From Anisus vortex (taxonomy: Eukaryota; Mollusca; Gastropoda; Planorbidae), in the NCBI GenBank assembly GCA_949126835.1, contig OX421498.1, forward strand, positions 32,726,000 to 32,789,999: 64,000 nucleotides of DNA, written 5' to 3'. The stretch's first letter is position 1, and every line of letters starts with the position of its first letter. Under the pieces are notes generated by a model that saw only the letters and a program-made list of their open reading frames with translations, ran no database searches and was not told the origin of the DNA. The translations under genes and the position numbers were made by a program. Positions 23,058-34,789 of this stretch are shown piece after piece.

Positions 23058-23639
23058 AACTAAAAAATAATAATTAAAAGTTAGACCAAATTCAGAAAAG
23101 AACTGCAAGGCTTATTACGGGTGGTATGGGGTATTTAATTAGTCTACTCTTAATCCACAGAAAAATAGCTTCTTATCTCTTATAAGTTTACAAACGTTCC
23201 TTCTAGATAGAAGATTATCACGTCCACTAGGCTCAAAACTCCTGCAGGGCGACATGGGGATCTGTCGGTGGCAGGGATAGAACCCGCGACCTGTCAGTTG
23301 GTTTTTTGGTTGACAGTCCGGTGATCTAACCGCTGGACCAGCCGGCTTCATCTTGACTTATGAATATTCACAACTAACGAGTAACACCAATATCACTAAA
23401 CCTAGAAACACTAGAGGACAGAAGGACATAAGTAAATTAATAAATAGCTAGCCTACATAACTAATGCCAAGTCACTTTATAGGCTACACACAATTACATG
23501 CCCCCTTTTTAGTCATTTTTATGTTGTCTTACCAATTAGTGTTTTAAAAGAATAGTAGCCTGTTCTATAACTATTGGCTGTGAAATAAATAATTGTAAGT
23601 ATTTCGAGGCATAATAAACACTATATTAGGACTAGCAGT
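23058..23639. other. Intergenic, no gene recognised
   Basis: Mixed AT-rich sequence with a GC-richer patch near 23215-23345. That patch includes GATCTAACCGCTGGACCA preceded by GGGATAGAACCCGCGAC, which looks like a decayed tRNA-like head in reverse. It is too diverged for a call. Confidence 0.4.
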
Positions 23640-23805
23640 GGAGGGTGTCCCTGAGTCTACCCAGCTTTGATGTGTACCCGACTATATTATGGGGCTGGGC
23701 AATGTGCCGGCCACATAATCCCATGGGATGCCGTAGCCACAGAAACTGGTGAACGTTGCTTCACCGGCACCATGGATCAATTCGGTCCGACGGGATACTT
23801 TACTT
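23640..23805 (+). mobile_element. SINE body fragment, plus orientation
   Basis: Contains the GGAGGGTGTCCCTGAGTC, GGCCACATAATCCC, CACAGAAACTGGTGAACG and TTCGGTCCGACGGGATAC blocks in the order of the full copies, but lacks the tRNA head. Confidence 0.75.
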
Positions 23806-24435
23806 ACTTTACTTGGGTGACGTCAATGAGTCACCCCATCTCGGGGGGGGGGGGGGGGCTTGAGATAAGTTGGGGAAAATTTCAAGGCGGTTATTGGACA
23901 TTGTGCTTGCCACTTGCCATGCATACAGTTCATTTGTAATCCCTGGCCGCGTAGGCCTATACTTGTTAATGCTGCTTCGATTTCGTCCATGGACCATACC
24001 ACGGTCTGAAAGGAATAACTTCATTTTATTTTTTAATACGGTATTGGATAAAAATTTCATTAAAGAAAAAGCGTTAACAAAAAATACAACCAAAACAACA
24101 ACACAATCGAGTTATCTTTCCTTGATTTTGAAAATGGTTGCGTGTCATTGTGATGTTTAGCAATTTTTTTTTATACTGCGTTAAACTGACTCGTGATTTT
24201 CATGTGAGAGGTCAATCGCTGGGTCAGTTCTGAACTTGTGTGTGTGTGTTCAAAATAGAAATAAAGGTCGTACAATATTAATATGAAATGTGTCGTAGGG
24301 AAAGACAAATGAGGGGCATGATAAATAAATGGGGGTGAATGGGCGGCACAGAGTGGATTGTGTTAAGAAAAGAACATGATTATAATATAGCCTATAATTT
24401 ATGCTCCGTGAAACCTCTGTATTAGACTGCTTTTG

Positions 24436-24545
24436 AATACGTCCAACTTGGTATACGTTTAACTTGGTATACGTCCAACTTGGTATACGTCCAACTTGGT
24501 ATATGTCCAACTTGGTATAGGTCCAACTTGGTATACGTCCTTTTT
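24436..24545. repeat. 16-bp tandem repeat, about 7 units
   Basis: The unit is GTATACGTCCAACTTG, with a few substitutions (GTTTAACTTG, GTATATG, GTATAGG). No gene context. Confidence 0.9.
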
Positions 24546-24724
24546 GGATTAAACAAAATTACTTTAAATAATATTATAATACATTTGTTCGAAACACGGA
24601 TATCTTTTCTTTTAGAACGTGTTGCTTTTCATAAGCGTCACCCTTTTTTATTTCCTCAAGCAAAACACACGACTTATATCTATCTAAAAATGTCTCTAAA
24701 AAAAAAAAGGACGAATCTTCCAGC

Positions 24725-24958
24725 TTTTACGTCCAGGGCGTAAAGTAAAGAGGGGTGGGTCAAGGGAAAGGGACACACCAAGACCCTGGCCAAGACTTGG
24801 CATGCAGCATAACATAGGGTAGGCCTACGGTCTCCGCATGCGCTCCTCCCCCCCCCCTTAATTTTTTTTATTGTGAAATTCCGACGTCATCATTAGCATG
24901 GCGTCATTGCTCTTATACCTGCACTGTCACCCGGTGACACAAATACCAGACTAGAGGC
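24725..24958 (+). repeat. Interspersed repeat family A, plus orientation, 5' part
   Basis: Carries the TTTACGTCCAGGGCGTAA head and the CACTGTCACCCGGTGACACAAAT tail block (first bases of that block from about 24926) seen also at 38690-39075 and 60945-61215. The minisatellite that follows begins exactly inside this family's tail. Confidence 0.65.
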
Positions 24959-26514
24959 CTGCTCCTCCAGGCACCAGCCTAGACTTGATCATCCAGGCAC
25001 CAGACTAGAGACTTGATCATCCAGGCACCAGACTAGAGACCTGATCATCCAGGCACCAGCCTATAGACCTGATCATCCAGGCACCAGACTAGAGACTTGA
25101 TCATCCAGGCACCAGACTAGAGACTTGATCATCCAGGCACCAGCCTAGAGACCTGATCATCCAGGCACCAGCCTAGAGACTTGATCATCCAGGCACCAGA
25201 CTAGAGACTTGATCATCCAGGCACCAGCCTAGAGACCTGATCATCCAGGCACCAGACTAGAGGCTTGATCATCCAGGCACCAGACTAGAGGCTTGATCAT
25301 CCAGGCACCAGACTAGAGACTTGATCATCCAGGCACCAGACTAGAGGCTTGATCATCCAGGCACCAGACTAGAGGCTTGATCATCCAGGCACCAGACTAG
25401 AGACTTGATCATCCAGGCACAGCACTAGAGGCCTGCTCATCCAGGCACCAGACTAGAGGCTTGATCATCCAGGCACCAGACTAGAGACTTTATCATCCAG
25501 GCACCAGCCTAGAGACCTGATCATCCAGGCACCAGCCTAGAGACTTGATCATCCAGGCACCAGACTAGAGACTTGATCATCCAGGCACCAGCCTAGAAAC
25601 CTGATCATCCAGGCACCAGACTAGAGGCTTGATCATCCAGGCACCAGACTAGAGGCTTGATCATCCAGGCACCAGACTAGAGACTTGATCATCCAGGCAC
25701 CAGACTAGAGGCTTGATCATCCAGGCACCAGACTAGATACTTGATCATCCAGGCACAGGACTAGAGGCCTGCTCATCCAGGCACCAGACTAGAGACTTGA
25801 TCATCCAGGCACAGGACTAGAGGCCTGATCATCCAGGCACCAGACTAGAGGCTTGATCATCAAGGCACAGGACTAGAGACTTGATCATCCAGGCACCAGA
25901 CTAGAGACTTGATCATCCAGGCACCAGACTAGAGGCCTGCTCCTTCAGGCACCAGACTAGAGACTTGATCATCCAGGCACCAGACTAGAGACTTGATCAT
26001 CCAGGCACAGGACTAAAGGCCTGCTCATCCAGGCACCAGACTAGAGACCTGATCATCCAGGCACAGGACTAGAGGCCAGATCATCCAGGCACCAGACTAG
26101 AGACTTGATCATCCAGGCACCAGAATAGAGACCTGATCATCCAGGCACCAGACTAGAGACTTGATCATCCAGGCACCAGACTAGAGGCTTGATCATCCAG
26201 GCACCAGACTAGAGACTTGATCATCCAGGCACCAGACTAGAGGCTTGATCATCCAGGCACCAGACTAGAGGCTTGATCATCCAGGCACCAGACTAGAGGC
26301 TTGATCATCCAGGCACCAGAATAGAGACCTGATCATCCAGGCACCAGACTAGAGACTTGATCATCCAGGCACCAGACTAGAGACTTGATCATCCAGGCAC
26401 CAGACTAGAGACCTGATCATCCAGGCACCAGACTAGAGGCTTGATCATCCAGGCACCAGACTAGAGCCCTGATCATCCGGGCACCAGACTATAGGCCTGA
26501 TCATCCAGGCACCG
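24959..26514. repeat. 28-bp minisatellite, about 55 units
   Basis: The unit contains GAGACTTGATCATCCAGGCA and CCAGACTA, with G/A and C/T variants (GAGGCTTGATC, GAGACCTGATC, GGCCTGCTC). It starts after ACAAATACC and ends in CCAGGCACCGGGCGTG. At 61150-61195 the same family has a single stretch between ACAAATCC and CCAGGCACCGGGTGG, so the array is an expansion of one short segment of repeat family A. TGATCA is a palindrome in nearly every unit. Confidence 0.95.
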
Positions 26515-26639
26515 GGCGTGTTGTTACACATTCTTCTTCTTTTATTCATATTATTGTGGAGACCCCATTAGGATCGCGGAATGAGTCCACAATTAAATTA
26601 CACATAAAATATTAAAACATCACAAACAAGTATTATAAA

Positions 26640-26930
26640 CAGATGACAGACTATCACTTTAGATATTTAGTCCACCCCTTCAGTGAAAGGTGGCACAGAA
26701 GGGGCAGTGTTGGGGGCCTGATCCAACGTGTTCCACAGTCTAATGGCTGACGGGGAAAAAAAATATTTGTAGACGTCGGTGCGTGCGTGTGGGACATGCA
26801 TTTTAAGCTGATGACCACGGGTAGAGCGGGAATCCTGTTGGATGCGACCTGGCTGTGTGGACATTTCCACGTTGGTGGTTCATGATCTGGTACATAGTGC
26901 TCTCACCTGTGTAATGAAATCTCGGACTCG
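26640..26930 (-). pseudogene. Non-LTR retrotransposon reverse-transcriptase C-terminus
   Basis: The minus-strand frame 26667-26870 reads a short run of RSTRGHQLKMHVPHARTDVY and FFSPSAIRLWNTLDQAP. This is the classical end of LINE open reading frames, where a conserved R-H-x-x-K-L, V-P-x-A-R-T and W-N-x-L order occurs. Only the tail is present. Assigned from motif memory to CR1/jockey-type elements. Confidence 0.7.
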
Positions 26931-27480
26931 CAAAAGGAGCTGTCCCACTGGTGTACTCTTAATGGGATCGCATCGGTGGTTTACACACTTCGCCCATTCG
27001 AGGCCCATGGGTAGGCTTACAGAAGTGCCCCCGGTTGCTATTATTTATTTAACAGCCATGGCCATAACGCTATGCGTCATTTTGTGGGCATATGTATATT
27101 ATTGGGGTCTATACCAAAGTTTATAAGGGAGGCCTTCAGAGTGGCCTTATATCTCTTTCTTTTTTTTGCCATCCGTGCGAACGCTTTCCTGCGTTTAATT
27201 CACCATAGAATATCTGCTTTAGTAATCTTCCATCTGGCATGCGCACAACACGATTTGCCCAACTGAGCTGGGCTTATACTATCAAGAATGTAGATGCTAG
27301 ACATGACGGTCTGTGCGAGCACCTGTATCCGGGATATTTGACTCTCAACAGCTTCCGTAGGCAGCTCAGATGGAAGTGGTTCAGTTTCCTGGCTTGGCGG
27401 CTATGCAAAGTCCAGGTTTCACACTTAAGACTTATAGAGGAGGATTGGGAGAACAGCCGCTGCACATACTTTTAGTTTGG
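26931..27480 (-). pseudogene. Second LINE remnant, RT C-terminal region with stops
   Basis: Minus-strand readings include CETWTLHSRQARKLNHFHLS then CLRKLLRVKYP, and further on RYKATLKASL with FGIDPNNI. These match the post-RT region of RTE-like LINEs, where a C-E-x-W-T and L-R-x-L-L-x-V order is usual. It is broken by stops and frameshifts. Its joint with the fragment at 26640 suggests two different elements side by side. Confidence 0.65.
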
Positions 27481-28369
27481 TTGACAGCTTGATGTCCCTC
27501 GGATTTCATACTTTGGACCAGTCTCCAAAGGAAGACCAAAGTTTGTGCATGCCGCTGAGAACAGGTCCAAACTATGTTGTATGTCTGCCTCCTAAAAGTA
27601 TGAAGGTGGCATACGTATCTCGGGACTGGCATTTGCAGAAAGACGGGGGAGGGGGGGGGTCTCCTTACTTCTCAACAATAACACCTGGCATAGTCTTCTC
27701 TCGGTTCTAGAGCATGTCCCTGCGTCTACCCTGCGTGCGTTAAAAGATGTTGGCTGTGCAACTTCAGAAAGACATTTTTTGTTACATTTTTGTGAGCCAC
27801 GTAACGATTTATCGCATACGCACTAGTAATGGAAATGGTTCATTTTTTATAATTACAACAATAGTAACGTTTGTATGATCGGTTGTAATGTGTATGTGCG
27901 CGCTCGGCGAGGAGTGTGTGCACAAACGCACAGCTTAGAAGCTTTTGGTGCTCATAATTTTAAAAAAAGCTGTGGCAGAAATCAGGTTCAACGATCACAA
28001 ACTGTCCAAATTATATAGTACTGTTATAGGTCTATTGTTCATGCATCGTCACTCTCTGACCTAAATTTTAAACTTATTATTATTTTTATGCAACCCAATA
28101 ATTTTGCTATTGTAGCCCGGTACCAGGCCGCGATACCGGCACCGGGTAACGATTCCGGTATTTGGTATAGGCTGTGCTTGACTAAAATCGAATCGCAAAT
28201 AAACGTAGAGCGCAAAAAATAATCTGTAATACTAGAAATAGCGCGTGTAACACAAAAATAATCGAATTCAATGCTCAGATAAATACATGGACGAAACACA
28301 TTTTTCTTATTCCATATGCCGATGATATGCCAGAACAAAATGCATATTATCTAAGTACTATTACGTTCC

Positions 28370-28700
28370 ATGTGACATCTGGGCATGGAATGGGCTGCCT
28401 GAACAAATGACCATTTAACACTATTAAAAACAGTAATCACAAAGCAAGACTAAGCTTAGACAACGGATGAGCATATGACGCAATGATCTTCCGTATAGAG
28501 GAGCGTCTGTGACACGTAAGATAATATGAGGACAAAAACATTTTTTGTAATCCTATATTCAAGAACAAATGCAAATAAGTAGGCCTACTCTTTCTTCTTG
28601 AGTGGCATCTGGGCATGGAATGTGTTGCCTGAGCAAACCAGGAAAAATCAATAACATTTTAAAACATTTTGCAAGACAGCCACGGATAAGCGTAATAAGT
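28370..28700 (+). pseudogene. Two LINE 3'-terminal fragments, plus orientation
   Basis: Copies at about 28370-28505 and 28595-28700 both read TGGCATCTGGGCATGGAATG or a close variant. In one frame this gives a W-A-W-N-x-L-P-E-Q motif, followed by GACAACGGATGAGC in the first and CCACGGATAAGC in the second. The motif is the usual end of a reverse-transcriptase frame. Matching tails occur in reverse at 16534 and 29519. Confidence 0.55.
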
Positions 28701-28978
28701 AAAGTATTCCGTCGGACCGGATTGATCCAAGGATTGGAGAAGGACCGTTATCTAATTTCAGTGACCACGGCATCCCAGGGGATTGTGTGGCCAGCACAAT
28801 GCCCAGCCGCCTTTACTTTACGCTAACTAAAGGAGGGGGTACCTATCAGAGCTAGGTAAAATCAGGGACACCCTCCAGACCCACGTACAAATCCTAGCCT
28901 TCACCAGGATTCGAACCCAGGACCCTCGGTACACCAGCCGAATGCGCTGCCGCGCGGCCACCGGATTAGCGTAGGACG
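28700..28978 (-). mobile_element. SINE, minus orientation, nearly full length
   Basis: In reverse the B box GGGTTCGAATCCTGG is intact (28905-28922), followed by the GTCTGGAGGGTGTCCCTGA block, GGGGATTGTGTGGCC in sense of the plus strand, and the GTCGGACCGGATTGATC end. The head reads GCGGCAGCGCATTCGGCTGG. It abuts a LINE fragment on each side. Confidence 0.85.
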
Positions 28979-29349
28979 CAAACATCTTCTGTAAAATATA
29001 AGATACGAAGTAAAAAAAAAACAATCAGAAGAAATGTGAGTGGTAAAATAAAATAATATATTCAAAAATGTATAAGATAAGAAGAAGATAAGATAAAATG
29101 TGTGTAGTAGTCTCGGAAGTAAATGTTTACTGCTTCCTTCCTGTTTACACTAGTGACGATCCATTCTGATACATGGCGCGACTTTATCGTAAACACAAAA
29201 GAAGACAAGTTTCAAATCAAAGGCAGCGCGTAAGACATTCCTTTGTAGCCCAAATAAGAACATACGGAAGTAGAACACGCAGAAACATACATAATCTAGA
29301 CATCATGCCCAGGTAGGTCCACCGTGTTAAGATATGTAATTGTGCTTTG

Positions 29350-29733
29350 TATCTGTTCTATCTATCGATCTATCTATCATTTATCTAACTTCCATCTATC
29401 TATCAATATATACATATGAGGTGTCTTTCATCTATCTGTCTATCGATCCATCCATCCAACCCTCTATCTATTTCTATACATCCATCCATCTATCTATCTA
29501 TCTTATCTTATCTTATACATTACAGACGCTCCTTCTATAAAGAAGACTTTTGCGTCCAACGCTCATCCGTGGTCCAAGTCTAGTCTTGCAATTTTATTGA
29601 CGTTTTAAATGATGTTAAGTTACTAGTTAGTAGTAGTTATCTATCCATCTATCCATCCACCTACCTACATACCTCTCTCATGTATCCATCTATATTTTTT
29701 TTATTTAATCTGTCTTTCTATCAGCCTGCATGT

Positions 29734-29765
<32 letters not shown>

Positions 29766-29786
29766 ATATTTATATATCTATCTATC

Positions 29787-29885
<99 letters not shown>

Positions 29886-29960
29886 CATCAATCGATCTAA
29901 CGATTTATAGATCAATCTATCCATCCATTCACCCATTCATCTATCACCCATCCATCCTTC
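29350..29960. repeat. TATC microsatellite region with an embedded LINE tail
   Basis: Imperfect TATC/CATC tracts flank 29519-29627. A clean (CTAT)n of about 150 bp lies at 29735-29885. Open frames here (Ile-Tyr-Leu-Ser repeats) are products of the 4-bp period. Confidence 0.95.
29519..29627 (-). mobile_element. LINE 3'-end fragment joined to a GATA-type tail
   Basis: In reverse it ends TGTAATGTATAAGATAAGAT, continuing into GATA repeats. The same tail start (TGTAATATAAGATAA) occurs on the copy at 16534. Its body carries GACCACGGATGAGCGTTGG and CTTCTTTATAGAAGGAGCG. Confidence 0.55.
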
Positions 29961-29981
29961 TATCTATAAAGATATCTATAC

Positions 29982-31856
29982 CAGGGTCGGCAACCTAAGG
30001 TACGCGTGCCAAACTTGGCACGAAGGGTGTTTTTCAACGGCACGCAAAAGTCCTCCAAGAGTGTTTTTTAAATTGAATTTCTGGTTCTGAATGAGGAAAA
30101 CTGACATTTGAAGCCGGTGTTTCTGAATGACTTAGCGACACATTTCAGTGAGTTGAACTTGCATTGACAAGGACGGGGTCAATCAGCACTTGACCTGATA
30201 TAATTGAAATGGATTTCCTTATATCTTGAAAGAAATCAATTTTAAAACATTTAACTATATGCACTTCACTTTATTAAGGCATATATTAAGATATATAGTT
30301 GGGCTTTTTAGTATATAGTTTGAAGGACTCAAAGCGGAGTTTTCTAAACCAAGGCAAGACTCTCTAATTCATGGAATCATTTTTTCATACCTCATCAAGC
30401 CTAACTGGCTTGATCTTACTACAACCTTCTTAGATGTAGATGTATTTTACGTGGATGGATATTGACGATTTTAAAACGCTGGCAGGTGAATTTTAAAAAG
30501 CCAAAAAAACAATGGGCATCGAAATGCCAGTTTGCGGGAAAATCTGGAAGGAAGATGCTTAGGAAAGTCATCTGCTATTCTCAACTGCCAGGCATTCATT
30601 AGCTATACTTTCAGCTTTTGGTTCAACTTACACTTGTGAACAGTATTTATTGTATAAAGTATTCAAAGAGGTCAAGAGGTCACTTACACTTCACTACTCA
30701 GAAATGACAAAATATGTATCTGCCATTATAAATTAGCGAATAGCATTCAAGACAAAGCGCTTATTAATTGATTCAGACTAATTACATTTAAAAGAGGTTT
30801 TATGCTCATCTTCTATAAGCAAACATACATATTTATAAGTTATTCTAAAACACAATTTATTTTTATTAATTTAATAAATATAAGAGAATTTTAAATAGCA
30901 TTACATTAAGCAGTTGTTGTCATTATTAGGCTAATGTTAAAAAGAAAAACTCATTAAGGTTATATGGACAAACAATTAATGCAGGGAATGTTTATTTACA
31001 ACTGTTTAACGTAAATCAATTGTATCTCTCTAATTAAATCTTGTAATGAATACCATAATGGTGGAATTATATAAAGAAACAATAATTAGTCAGTAATACT
31101 CAGTAATATTTGTTTTATTACTTAACATAACTTGTTTGGCATCACTATTGAATCAAATTTAGAAACTTAATTTAATTAAAGGGAGATAATTAACCCGTTT
31201 TATTTGTGCTAATATTTCTAATATTGTTTCTTATTTTTCTCTTATAAAAGACTAAAGGGCCTACAACTTATAACTTTATAATGACCAAACTGTAAAAAGT
31301 ATTTGAAAATTATATAAATATTATGTGACTAAAAATCATATGCACATTTCATAAACATTACATTAACTACCCGGTTTGTATGATTACTACGTATAAATTC
31401 CGCTCAAAGATATTGTTGTCACGCAAACTATAATTAGGCAATAGGTTGAACAAATTAAAGAAAATCTCAGTTATAACTAAATATAATTAATACAAGCAGT
31501 TGCTAGATCCTCATCTTGACAACCAAATGATAATGTTTGCATAATAATTACCATTAATGTGAAACTTTATTAATAAAATATTGTATTTGGTATAAATGCA
31601 AAAAAAAAAAAGGATGATAATCACAAACACGTTAATTTTGTATAGATTTTATTAAAACGCCTTTGACGATTTTCTCTATACATTTACGTTGCTTTTGGCC
31701 TTGGTCTTGTCACAAAGTTAAACTAATTGACGAATTGTTTTATAAAAATTAATAAAACAAGTATAATAGAGTAGGTTGACATTTAGGTTCTTGGCACGCG
31801 GAATGATTTAGAAATCCTAGTTTGGCACACTGTTAGCAAAAGGTTGCCGACCCCTG
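29982..31856. mobile_element. hAT-like non-autonomous element, 1.9 kb, with target duplication
   Basis: Starts CAGGGTCGGCAACCTAAGG and ends AAAGGTTGCCGACCCCTG. The flanking 8-mers are ATCTATAC and ATCTAGAC (7 of 8). It shares TTGGCACG and TTTGGCACACTGTTAG blocks with the shorter copies. The interior is AT-rich with no open frame of note. It is the longest copy of the family in the window. Confidence 0.88.
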
Positions 31857-32234
31857 ATCTAGACTACACACCCATAAACTTTTTTCTTCCAACACTTCAA
31901 CTTACTTTGTACTATCCAAATCGGCATAACCCAGATTTTACACTTATTGGCCCAGAAAAATCAGGCTATCAAAATGGACTAGCAAGGGTATAAGCTCGCC
32001 CCAAACGGACATTTTGTGATATTTGAATCCGGAGTTAGCTACAATCCTCGGGTATAGACGTCTCAGTTGTTATAAAATAAATTATATAAAATATATTTCC
32101 TTGTCTAGATCTGTTATTTGTTACTTATAGCAGGCTAGATCTATTGTTGATAACACAGTCATTATCTGTAAATTTACATCCTGCATTGGAATACTATAAA
32201 AAAAAATTATATTTTAAAACGATATTTAAAATGT

Positions 32235-32350
32235 GTAGACTTGGGGACACCCTCGAGTCCAGGAAAAAAGGGGAAAAAATCCTAACCTTCACCAGGATTC
32301 GAACCCGGTACGCCAGCCGAACGCGCTGCCGCTCGACCATTGTGCCCCCA
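32235..32350 (-). mobile_element. SINE head and middle, minus orientation, partial
   Basis: In reverse: an A-box region with GAGCGGCAGCGCGTTCGGCT, GGCGTACC, a B box GGGTTCGAATCCTGG, then a poly-T stretch and the GACTCGAGGGTGTCCCC block. The 3' body is missing. Confidence 0.75.
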
Positions 32351-32589
32351 TTTTCTTTTAAACGTAATCATAAAACGTCTTAGCGTCAAGGTGCAATACA
32401 AAAATCGTCATTGAACCTGAGCTTTTAATTTGCATTGAAATACATTATTTCAAACTGTTTACCTTTTTTTTTTTTAAATTTCGAGAAACTGTAAAAACAT
32501 CTGTTTACTCTTGTTCGATGTTGTGTGGAAAAAAAACCCAGATGTTTTACTGTTAAATTTAAACAGTACCAGAAACCCTGTGTTACAGA

Positions 32590-32781
32590 CAGAGGGGAAG
32601 CCAGAAATTTTTCCAGGGGGGGGGGGGGGCTGAACTTTCGCGTGACAAACATTTACCAAATTTGTAGCAAATTTATTTAATAAAAAAATCTGTTAAAAAG
32701 ATTTTTTTTAAAATCCAGGAAGGGGGGGGGCCTTAGTCTTACTCAGCCCCCCCCCCCCCCCCCCCCGTGGCTTCGCCCCTG
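32590..32781. mobile_element. hAT-like MITE, 192 bp, with G- and C-runs
   Basis: Starts CAGAGGGGAAGCCAG and ends GTGGCTTCGCCCCTG. The flanking 8-mers are GTTACAGA and GTTATAGA (7 of 8). Just inside the ends are a G run (32627-32638) and a C run (32747-32766) that are complementary, so the element can fold back over most of its length. Confidence 0.85.
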
Positions 32782-32789
32782 GTTATAGA

Positions 32790-33439
32790 TCAACTAAATG
32801 CAAAAACATTTACAATTGAAACGGGATTTCCCGCTATTAAAAAAAAACCGGAAGCTCGGATCAACACTGAATCCACACCTTAGTAAAGATCAAATATGGC
32901 GCCGTCAAACTCAAATTTCTCCCCAATTTTTTTTAATTTGCAAAAACATAAAAAATAAAGTAGGATTTTTTTGTCTAAAACACACACAAGAAAAGGTTAT
33001 GGGGTCTGAAAATTAGATTTTTTTTTAGTTGCTTTTGCTTTTTTATTGGGGGCGGCTTGTTAAAATGCAGGCAAGTATACAAACAAAAATAAAAAAACAG
33101 ATATTTTTTTAGCCATCAAAATTTTAGTTTACAATTTTTTTTAGATTTTTTGAAGACCTAGACATTATATTTATTTTTTAAAAAAAAACGCGTTCTTTGG
33201 TGAGGAATGACGTCAGTAAGTAAGAGATAATTTAAGTTATGTCGCCACAGTCCGTAGAAAAACTCAGAGGTGAGCCTCAACAGTTTTGTGTAACTGAAAT
33301 TAAGGTTGCACTAAAGTATGAACGAGAGGGTCGATAATAAAGAAACAATGTGTGTTTTTTTTCCATTAAACTGAAGTAATGTATCAGGTGAGTTAGTTTG
33401 CGTAAATAACTTTAAATAAGACATTTGGTTTCATAACTA
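32790..33439. other. Region upstream of gene 2, no confident feature
   Basis: AT-rich with a TGACGTCA palindrome near 33208 and a donor-like CAGAG|GTGAGC near 33271. These could belong to a 5' untranslated exon of the downstream plus-strand gene, but nothing else supports it. Confidence 0.25.
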
Positions 33440-33695
33440 GACTAAATCACACAACCAAATCACACAATTAGACCCCATGATCAAATCACACAATTAGACC
33501 ACACTACAGTCATATAGGCCTACACTTAGACCTCACGATCATATCACACAATAAGACCAAAAGACAACATAACACAATTAGACCTCACGATCATATCACA
33601 CAATAAGACCAAAAGACAACATAACACAATTAGACCTCACGACCATATCACACAATTAGACCAAAAGACAACATAACACAATTAGACCACACGAC
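33440..33695. repeat. Short tandem repeat with a unit of about 50-55 bp, 4 to 5 imperfect units
   Basis: Units carry CACAATTAGACC, then CACGATCATATCACACAATA, then AGACCAAAAGACAACATAA. A related stretch (TAGACCACACTATCAGACC) recurs near 34460-34505, so the repeat spreads over the 5' flank of gene 2. Confidence 0.85.
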
Positions 33696-34018
33696 CGGGG
33701 TTTAAATAGAACAATGATGTATCTCTTGTCCTCTCCTATACCAAGCCTACCTCACCTACTCGCTGATGAGCGGATGGTTGGATGGTAGCCAAAAAGGTCA
33801 AAGCAAAGTCCACTCTCCGCTCCGGGCTAGAGGTGAGGGGAGTCAAGCAGCTCACAGCATTATTAAATTATTGAAACTTACATGCATGAAATGGGTTGTG
33901 GAGTAAATTATCTGAAAAAGAAAAAAAAAACACAACAACAACACACTAACTGCCATAGTTTAAAACCATTGTCAAAATGTTGAGACTAGACTCAGACCAC
34001 TAAAACACTGGTAATTAA

Positions 34019-34091
34019 CCCTTACAGTCCCGGGCGCGTATATAGCGGAACTGTAGGCAGCATAGATAGAAGTAGGTCGGTACGGGAAGGG
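34019..34091. mobile_element. 73-bp piggyBac-like MITE with TTAA flanks, copy 1
   Basis: Flanked by TTAA at 34015-34018 and 34092-34095. The ends are CCCTTACAGTCCCGG and GTACGGGAAGGG, an imperfect inverted pair. TTAA target duplication and CCC termini are the piggyBac signature. An almost identical copy of the same length lies at 44972-45044. Confidence 0.75.
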
Positions 34092-34164
34092 TTAATAAGA
34101 TATATACTCTAAAAGACTCAGCGTTACCGAACAGTCCTTTACTGAATTTGTATGTTTACACTTC

Positions 34165-34259
34165 AGGAAAATGACAATGAGGTGCTCCCTGTACAATATA
34201 CCAGCACTGACTCACTTCTACAAGGAAATTTCCAGAGAGCTGGACAAGTCAAGAGTCTG
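34165..34259 (+). CDS. Possible upstream coding exon of gene 2 (uncertain)
   Basis: After an acceptor-like TTTACACTTCAG (34153-34164) one frame reads ENDNEVLPVQYTSTDSLLQG and beyond to a TGA. Another frame starts at ATGACAATG and is open for 46 codons. The first looks more protein-like and could join exon 2 in phase 0 through a weak donor CAA|GTCAAG. Related fragments (TTTTGAGGTGGC) recur at 34300, 34420 and 34620, which argues that part of this is repeat. Kept only as a candidate. Confidence 0.3.
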
Positions 34260-34789
34260 GATGAATCATCATGAAGTTGTAGATTTCACTGTTTTTGAGG
34301 TGGCCAGATAGAATTATTTGTTGTTGTTGTATTGTTGTACATTTTATTGTTGTTGTTTTTTTTATAGATCGCTCAAGATTATTTGTATTTTTTTTAGAAA
34401 AGGTGTATATTTTACTGTTCTTGAAGTGGCCACATTGTACCACACGATAAAACCAAAAGATTAGACCACACTATCAGACCACACTATCAGACCACACTGT
34501 CAGACTAATCAATTTATTCTGGTCACTTTAAATATCTCTGGTGATGATTCCAGTGTTTTTGGGGCACAGTCTATGACGCTTTTTATCGGTTTTATAGATA
34601 TTTAAAAAAAAAAAAGTTTTTGAGGTGGCTAAAGACATATATATTTTTTAGAAACTATATAATAGTGTTTTTATTTTCTTTGAGATGGCGAAAGACACGT
34701 TTTGGCTTATTCATTATCCATTGTTACTTCATGACTACTTTACTAATAATGTATTAATTATGATACTTTTTAATAAATTTCTATCACAG

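Noticed and set aside
34165..34320. A second reading of the candidate upstream exon starting at ATGACAATG
   Set aside because: Its 3' part overlaps a locally repeated TTTTGAGGTGGC motif and it ends at TAG after 46 codons; retained only as an uncertain exon in the other frame.
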